Shown piece by piece: positions 1-5,847 of a DNA stretch of 5,847 nt (position 1 is its first letter; each line of letters starts with the position of its first letter). The position numbers and the translations under genes were made by a program. The notes beneath the pieces were generated by a model. The model saw nothing but the letters and a program-made list of their open reading frames with translations. It searched no databases and was not told the origin of the DNA. This stretch comes from Gammaproteobacteria bacterium (GTDB lineage Bacteria; Pseudomonadota; Gammaproteobacteria; DSM-19610), in contig DRQL01000017.1 in NCBI GenBank assembly GCA_011371465.1, positions 1 through 5,847 on the forward strand. The letters are read 5' to 3'.

Positions 1-516
1 GCCGACGGCTATTACCGCAAGGAAGACTTCCGCACCTACCTGGCCCGCGCCGATGTGCCGCTGGTGTTCGACGCCGGCGATATGAACATCGAGGACTTCT
101 TTTCGCCGCCGCCCTACGCGCTCGACCGCAGCCGCTGGCCGGGCGAACGTCCGCTGGTGGTATTTTTCGAGCAGGGAGACTGCCACGCCTGCGACGTACT
201 GCACACCGGGCCATTGCGCCAGGACGACATCAGCCGGCAGTTTGAACAACTGGACGCCGTGCAGCTGAACATGTGGAGCGACACGCCGGTACGGACGCCT
301 GTCGGCGAAAAGACCACCGCCAGACAATGGGCCGCGGAACTGGGCCTGTTCTATACCCCCACGCTGGTATTCTTTGACGAGCGCGGCGAGGAAATCCTGC
401 GCGTGGATTCCGTCGTCCAGTTCTACCGCCTGCGCAACGTGCTGGAATACGTGAATACCGGCGCCTACCGCCACTACGCCACCTTCCAGCAATGGCGTAA
501 CGCCAACCAGCGCTAG
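1..516 (+). CDS. Thioredoxin-related protein (SoxW-like), probably tandem thioredoxin domains; 5' end outside window
   Basis: The frame is open from base 1 to a TAG at 514-516, so 171 residues are visible and the start lies upstream; a GTG at 55 would be an internal codon. Visible residues 50-150 look like one thioredoxin fold: a beta strand (PLVVFFEQGD), the redox motif CHAC at residues 61-64, then YTP with the probable cis-proline at 120 and the strand LVFFDERGEEIL. The family (COG2143/Thioredoxin_2-type) reduces or oxidises disulfides, usually in the periplasm; the signal peptide would lie outside the window. Residues 3-14 (GYYRKEDFRTYL) resemble the tail that normally follows a SoxW-like domain, and a comparable tail (FYRLRNVLEYV) follows the visible domain. 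I therefore infer two domains in tandem, the first cut off by the window edge. The gene converges on the small membrane protein gene at 863-1168. Redox fold: confident; partner and direction of reaction: unknown. Confidence 0.8.
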   Translation, partial: ADGYYRKEDFRTYLARADVPLVFDAGDMNIEDFFSPPPYALDRSRWPGERPLVVFFEQGDCHACDVLHTGPLRQDDISRQFEQLDAVQLNMWSDTPVRTPVGEKTTARQWAAELGLFYTPTLVFFDERGEEILRVDSVVQFYRLRNVLEYVNTGAYRHYATFQQWRNANQR

Positions 517-532
517 GGTCCTGTTGCGAATG

Positions 533-548
533 GCACTTGTTCAAGTGC
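533..548 (+). repeat. Short hairpin just after the thioredoxin gene, possible weak terminator
   Basis: GCACTTG (533-539) and CAAGTGC (542-548) are exact reverse complements; a realistic fold is a 6-bp stem with a GTTC loop. It begins 16 nt past the stop codon at 514-516, a usual place for a terminator. The bases after it (GCGCTTTGTC) contain only three T residues in a row, so intrinsic termination would be inefficient. It may simply protect the mRNA 3' end. Confidence 0.4.
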
Positions 549-550
549 GC

Positions 551-583
551 TTTGTCGGATTACGCTGCGCTAATCCGACCTAC
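551..583 (-). repeat. REP-type palindromic element, GTAG head at the right end (REP1)
   Basis: On the minus strand this begins with GTAGG and continues into a stem: GTCGGATTA (plus 554-562) pairs perfectly with TAATCCGAC (571-579), with an 8-nt imperfect centre. A GTAG tetranucleotide 5' of an imperfect GC-containing hairpin is the hallmark of bacterial REP sequences; E. coli REPs, which read CCTAC on the other strand, show the same arrangement. Such elements are mobilised by REP-associated tyrosine transposases (RAYT, TnpA_REP). No transposase gene is in the window, so this would be a non-autonomous copy. It faces REP2 head to head with 31 nt between the GTAG heads. Confidence 0.75.
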
Positions 584-594
584 AAAGTACTTCT

Positions 595-678
595 AAAGTT
601 AACGGGACAGTTACGTAGATTGGGTTAGCGCAGCGTAACCCAACAATGCCGGAATATCACTGCTGTCCCGTTAGCTTT
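595..678. repeat. Imperfect 16-bp inverted repeat enclosing REP2
   Basis: The left arm AAAGTTAACGGGACAG (595-610) and right arm CTGTCCCGTTAGCTTT (663-678) are reverse complements at 15 of 16 positions; the inner 11 bp match perfectly and the mismatch is at 674. The 52-nt spacer holds REP2, so the whole would fold as a hairpin with a second hairpin inside it. GGGACAG/CTGTCCC arms remind me of repeats I have seen associated with REP-type transposases in proteobacteria, but that is memory of a pattern and not a verified match. No target duplication is apparent at the edges. Confidence 0.65.
615..647 (+). repeat. REP-type palindromic element, GTAG head at the left end (REP2)
   Basis: GTAG at 615-618 is followed by the stem TTGGGTTA (620-627) pairing perfectly with TAACCCAA (636-643); the centre GCGCAGCG is identical to that of REP1 read on its own strand. 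Across 33 aligned positions the two copies agree at 27 (my hand count). Four of the six differences are two compensatory base-pair swaps (C-G to T-A, and A-T to G-C), so pairing is kept. With REP1 it makes an inverted pair of the BIME type. Such pairs can stabilise upstream mRNA ends or bind nucleoid proteins in enterics; whether that holds here is unknown. Confidence 0.75.
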
Positions 679-698
679 GGTAGCGAGCTTTCAGGTGA

Positions 699-813
699 GG
701 ACATGGAACCGGTATCGCCCGATCAAGACCGTCTGCCGCAGGGATGCGGCAGTCGAGCGGCCAGGGATGGCAGGTTTTGCGGGTCTTGATCGGGCGATAC
801 CGGTTCCATGTCC
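699..813. repeat. 115-nt element with perfect 32-bp inverted repeats
   Basis: The arms at 699-730 and 782-813 are exact reverse complements over all 32 bases, around a 51-nt spacer (731-781). The outer arm ends read GGACATGG on each strand inward. On either DNA or RNA this would form a very stable unbroken stem. Perfect identity over 32 bp suggests recent insertion, gene conversion or selection for pairing. Size and shape fit a MITE-like non-autonomous element with terminal inverted repeats, but I find no target duplication (left flank TCAGGTGA, right flank GGGTTGCC). It lacks a T-run at either side, so it is not a canonical terminator, though a stem of this strength between convergent genes might still halt polymerase or exonucleases. 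Confidence 0.85.
733..771 (+). promoter_or_regulatory. Two GGGA-loop hairpins with CAGGGATG, candidate CsrA/RsmA binding sites
   Basis: Inside the spacer of the 32-bp inverted repeat, CTGCCGCA (733-740) pairs with TGCGGCAG (745-752) over the loop GGGA, and GCCA (760-763) pairs with TGGC (768-771) over the same loop GGGA. Both contain CAGGGATG (739-746 and 762-769). CsrA/RsmA proteins bind RNA hairpins with GGA in the loop, and the published selected consensus has the core CARGGAUG; both copies match it base for base, with the loop in the expected place and centres 23 nt apart. The match exists only for plus-strand RNA. Whether this stretch is transcribed is not visible, and a dispersed DNA repeat that happens to carry this core is an equally live alternative. 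Confidence 0.4.
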
Positions 814-862
814 GGGTTGCCCGGCCTGGCTCAAAACGTGCCTGCCGCTTACCTGATCGGCT

Positions 863-1168
863 CTATGGTGCCTGAACCGGGAACCCGCCGGGCCAGAGTA
901 CAATCCCCAGCCAAAGAAAGCCGACCGCGAGCAGGCCACATCCCGCAGCGACCAGCAAAACCCCCGGCCCGAATCCCTGTGCAAGCCCCGCCCGTATGGC
1001 CTGAACCGCACCGATCGCGGTCACAAAAAAGGCAAACTCGCTCATGATGAGCCGCGTCAGCAGCGGCAACGCCGACTCCCCTGACGGGTCGGCCGCGCCG
1101 GACACCGCCAGGACAAGGGCCACCAGCAGGCCCAGGCCCAGCGCCAGCCATGGAAAGGACAGTTTCAT
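863..1168 (-). CDS. Small three-helix membrane protein of unknown function
   Basis: This reads as 101 residues starting MKLSFPWLALG and ending at a TAG at 863-865. I chose the ATG at 1166-1168 because AGGGAG (1177-1182 on the plus strand as CTCCCT) lies 8 nt upstream; a start at 1228 would add a basic, non-conserved-looking stretch without that spacing. Three hydrophobic stretches are evident: about residues 6-24, 36-58 and 66-92. There is a short acidic loop (DPSGES) after the first and arginine or glutamine near the second. No signal-peptide cleavage site or catalytic motif stands out and I do not recognise the family. It follows the DUF4149 gene on the same strand after a 181-bp gap (1169-1349), so it may have its own promoter, though I could not identify one. 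That gap holds only minor stems such as 1229-1243 (CCTTCG/CGAAGG). Confidence 0.65.
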   Translation of the reverse strand: MKLSFPWLALGLGLLVALVLAVSGAADPSGESALPLLTRLIMSEFAFFVTAIGAVQAIRAGLAQGFGPGVLLVAAGCGLLAVGFLWLGIVLWPGGFPVQAP

Positions 1169-1349
1169 CGCCTGGTCTCCCTGCGCATCGTGATGCCGTG
1201 ATCGAACGACCCGGCAAGCATTTCTCACCCTTCGCGGCGAAGGCCGGCGCTCCTGCAGGGTCGCTCCCCTGACCGCAAAAGCATCGTTACCGGAATCCCG
1301 CCACCCCGGACCTCGCTACTGCCGTGCGTACACGCGTGCCATCGGCCTG

Positions 1350-1796
1350 TCAGGCCCGGTCGGGGGTGCTGACCGGTGCCGCCACCAGCGCCAGGCCCAG
1401 CACACTGGTGAGCAGGTACAGCGCCGCCGCCAGTCCGTGCATGCGCGCAAACTCCGTGGTACCGCTGGCCCCGGCTTCGCGCAGCCCGGCAATCATCGGC
1501 GCCAGCACGAACTGACCCACCAGCGTCAGCACCAGCATCGCCAGCAACACCAGTGCGCGCCAGTTGAACCGCTGCCGCGGGCTGCGCAGCTGGTTGGATA
1601 CCAGCAGCAGCACGGAACACAGTATCCCGATCCAGGCCATGATGCCGAACATCACGCCGGCCAGGGTACCTGCCAGCGCGCGGTCGTCGAGGTTGGCAAA
1701 CAGCGCCGGCGCCACCACGTAGCCCACGGTCCACAGGCCGCCCACCCACAGGGTCAGCAGGATGCGTTCACCGGCCAGCATGCGCTCAGCCGGCAT
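1350..1796 (-). CDS. DUF4149 domain integral membrane protein
   Basis: The 148-residue product has four hydrophobic helices at about residues 11-32, 43-66, 80-102 and 119-140. The family signature is in the first and last: LWVGGLWTVGYVVAPALFA with ALAGTLAGVMFG following, and FARMHGLAAALYLL at 117-130. These match the DUF4149/TMEM205-like family (PF13664) as I know it; its function is not established. The gene starts 32 nt after greA with no terminator-like stem between, so it is probably in the carAB-greA transcript. The start is uncertain: ATG at 1794-1796 has no good ribosome site, and ATG at 1779-1781 (Met6) is an alternative that would leave all four helices intact. The same greA-DUF4149 adjacency occurs in Pseudomonas (PA4755-PA4754, from memory). 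Confidence 0.85.
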   Translation of the reverse strand: MPAERMLAGERILLTLWVGGLWTVGYVVAPALFANLDDRALAGTLAGVMFGIMAWIGILCSVLLLVSNQLRSPRQRFNWRALVLLAMLVLTLVGQFVLAPMIAGLREAGASGTTEFARMHGLAAALYLLTSVLGLALVAAPVSTPDRA

Positions 1797-1828
1797 GCGT
1801 GGCTGCCGTGAACCCGCGGTGCCGGCCG

Positions 1829-2301
1829 CTACTGGTAACGGACTTCAACAATTTCCAGGTTTCTTTCGCCGCCCGGGGCGTTGACCGTAGCGACGTCGCC
1901 TTCTTCCTTACCGATCAGGGCGCGCGCGATGGGCGAACTGATCGAGATCAGGCCCGCCTTGATGTCCGCCTCATCCTCGCCGACGATCTGGTAGGTGATC
2001 TCGTCCCCGCTATCCTCGTCGATCAGGTCAACGGTGGCACCGAACACCACCTTGCCCCCCGCATCAAGGCTGGCGACATCGATGATATTGGCATGCGACA
2101 GCTTGCCCTCGATTTCCTTGATGCGTCCCTCGGCAAAACTCTGCTGTTCACGCGCGGCGTGGTACTCGGCGTTTTCTTTCAGATCACCATGCGCGCGCGC
2201 TTCCGCGATGGCCTGGATAATGCGCGGCCGTTCGACCGTCTTCAGTTGTTGCAACTCCGCCTGCAGTTTTTCTGCACCGCGTTTGGTCAACGGGACCTTG
2301 C

Positions 2302-2305
<4 letters not shown>
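1829..2305 (-). CDS. greA: Transcription elongation (transcript cleavage) factor GreA
   Basis: GreA enters the secondary channel of RNA polymerase and stimulates cleavage of the RNA 3' end in backtracked complexes. The 158 residues equal the E. coli length. The N-terminal coiled coil covers about residues 1-76; its tip has HGDLKENAEYHAAREQQ, with the Mg-coordinating acidic residues Asp41 and Glu44 both present. The C-terminal FKBP-like domain (about 80-158) contains the conserved VGEDEAD and SPIARALIGKEEGD blocks. Every hallmark of a working GreA is there. The ATG overlaps the carB stop as ATGA (2302-2305), and GAGGAG (CTCCTC at 2314-2319 on the plus strand) sits 8 nt upstream inside carB, so translation is likely coupled to carB and also supported by its own strong ribosome site. 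Confidence 0.98.
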
Positions 2306-5523
<3,218 letters not shown>

Positions 5524-5552
5524 GGTTTCTTCTTCTGTTGGAACGCGCGGGT

Positions 5553-5847
5553 TCAGGTTGCCGACTGCCGCAGGCCGCCCCTGGCGGCTTCGATCAGTTC
5601 AATAAAGTGATCGAACAACGGCGCCACATCGTGCGGACCCGGGCTGGCTTCCGGGTGTCCATGGAAACTGAAGGCCGGGCAGTCGGTACGATGCACACCC
5701 TGCAGCGAACCATCGAACAGGGAACGGTGGGTGGCGCGCAGGGTATCCGGCAGGTTCCGCTCGTCGACGGCGAAACCGTGGTTCTGGCTGGTGATCATGA
5801 CTTCGCCGGAGTCCAGGTCCTGCACCGGGTGATTGGCGCCGTGGTGA
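5553..5847 (-). CDS. carA: Carbamoyl-phosphate synthase small (glutaminase) subunit, C-terminal part
   Basis: CarA hydrolyses glutamine and passes ammonia through a tunnel to CarB. Only about the last 98 residues are visible; the frame runs on beyond the window edge with HHGANHPVQDLDSG. The class I glutamine amidotransferase fold is recognised by ITSQNHGFAVD, LFDGSLQGVHRTD and GHPEASPGPHD; the last block carries the His and Glu of the catalytic Cys-His-Glu triad (His353 and Glu355 in E. coli), while the nucleophilic Cys lies outside the window. The stop TGA is at 5553-5555, 29 nt before the carB start, with no stem between, so carAB are cotranscribed. The promoter and any arginine or pyrimidine control region are beyond the window. 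Confidence 0.98.
   Translation of the reverse strand, partial: HHGANHPVQDLDSGEVMITSQNHGFAVDERNLPDTLRATHRSLFDGSLQGVHRTDCPAFSFHGHPEASPGPHDVAPLFDHFIELIEAARGGLRQSAT

Larger units (their letters stand above)
517..862. other. 346-bp gene-free convergent intergenic region filled with inverted repeats
   Basis: This stretch lies between the 3' ends of two converging genes. I see no credible protein gene in it; open frames here run through the repeat arms and have no family resemblance. It holds, in order, a short hairpin, two REP-type hairpins, an imperfect 16-bp inverted repeat around the second REP, and a 115-nt element with perfect 32-bp arms. The first half is visibly more AT-rich than the flanking genes. 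The last 49 bases (814-862) show only a small stem at 812-824 (CCGGG/CCCGG, 3-nt loop) that overlaps the large right arm. No run of T residues typical of a strong intrinsic terminator follows any of the stems. Confidence 0.85.

Noticed and set aside
55..516. GTG at 55 as the true start of the thioredoxin gene
   Set aside because: The frame is open to the window edge and the upstream residues fit the family's domain tail; starting at 55 would cut through a folded region.
699..813. Invertible DNA switch flanked by 32-bp repeats
   Set aside because: The 51-bp spacer is too short to carry a usual invertible promoter, no recombinase gene is in view, and no promoter motif is visible in the spacer.
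699..813. Canonical Rho-independent terminator
   Set aside because: The stem is too long, the spacer too large, and neither side has a T-run; only a TTTT at 774-777 lies inside the spacer after a weak 4-bp stem.
691..1047. Frames of 79 and 106 codons crossing the large inverted repeat and the small membrane protein gene
   Set aside because: They read through repeat arms and the opposite or alternative frame of a better-supported gene, with no coherent protein features.
863..1228. Longer version of the small membrane protein starting at 1228
   Set aside because: The ATG at 1168 has AGGGAG at ideal spacing and begins directly with the first hydrophobic helix; the extra 20 residues are basic and look like untranslated leader.

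Overview
This GC-rich window reads as chromosomal DNA of a non-enteric gammaproteobacterium. CarB and GreA resemble their Escherichia coli counterparts closely and match them in length (1073 and 158 aa). The order carA-carB-greA followed by a DUF4149 membrane protein is one I know from Pseudomonas-type and related gammaproteobacteria, not from enterics. A SoxW-like thioredoxin-related protein is compatible with a sulfur-oxidising or Chromatiales-like host, but that is only a suggestion.

Layout, right to left on the minus strand: the 3' end of carA (5847-5553), complete carB (5523-2302), greA (2305-1829), a DUF4149 four-helix membrane protein gene (1796-1350), then, after a 181-bp gap, a small unrecognised three-helix membrane protein gene (1168-863). 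carA-carB are 29 nt apart, carB-greA overlap by 4 nt (ATGA), and greA-DUF4149 are 32 nt apart. These four are probably cotranscribed from a promoter outside the window. CarA and CarB together make carbamoyl phosphate for arginine and pyrimidine synthesis; GreA rescues backtracked RNA polymerase. From the left edge, on the plus strand, comes the 3' part of a gene for a probable tandem thioredoxin-fold protein (1-516).

The two gene blocks converge on a 346-bp gene-free stretch (517-862) packed with inverted repeats. In order these are: a short hairpin (533-548); two REP-type elements with GTAG heads facing each other (551-583 and 615-647), whose stems differ by compensatory base-pair changes; a 16-bp near-perfect inverted repeat (595-610/663-678) enclosing the second REP; and a perfect 32-bp inverted repeat (699-730/782-813). 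The spacer of this last repeat holds two hairpins, each showing a GGGA loop within CAGGGATG, which matches the core of the published CsrA/RsmA binding consensus. This stretch is the part most worth a second look: it could be a non-autonomous mobile repeat cluster, a structured RNA that binds CsrA/RsmA, or both. The coding part is otherwise conventional.
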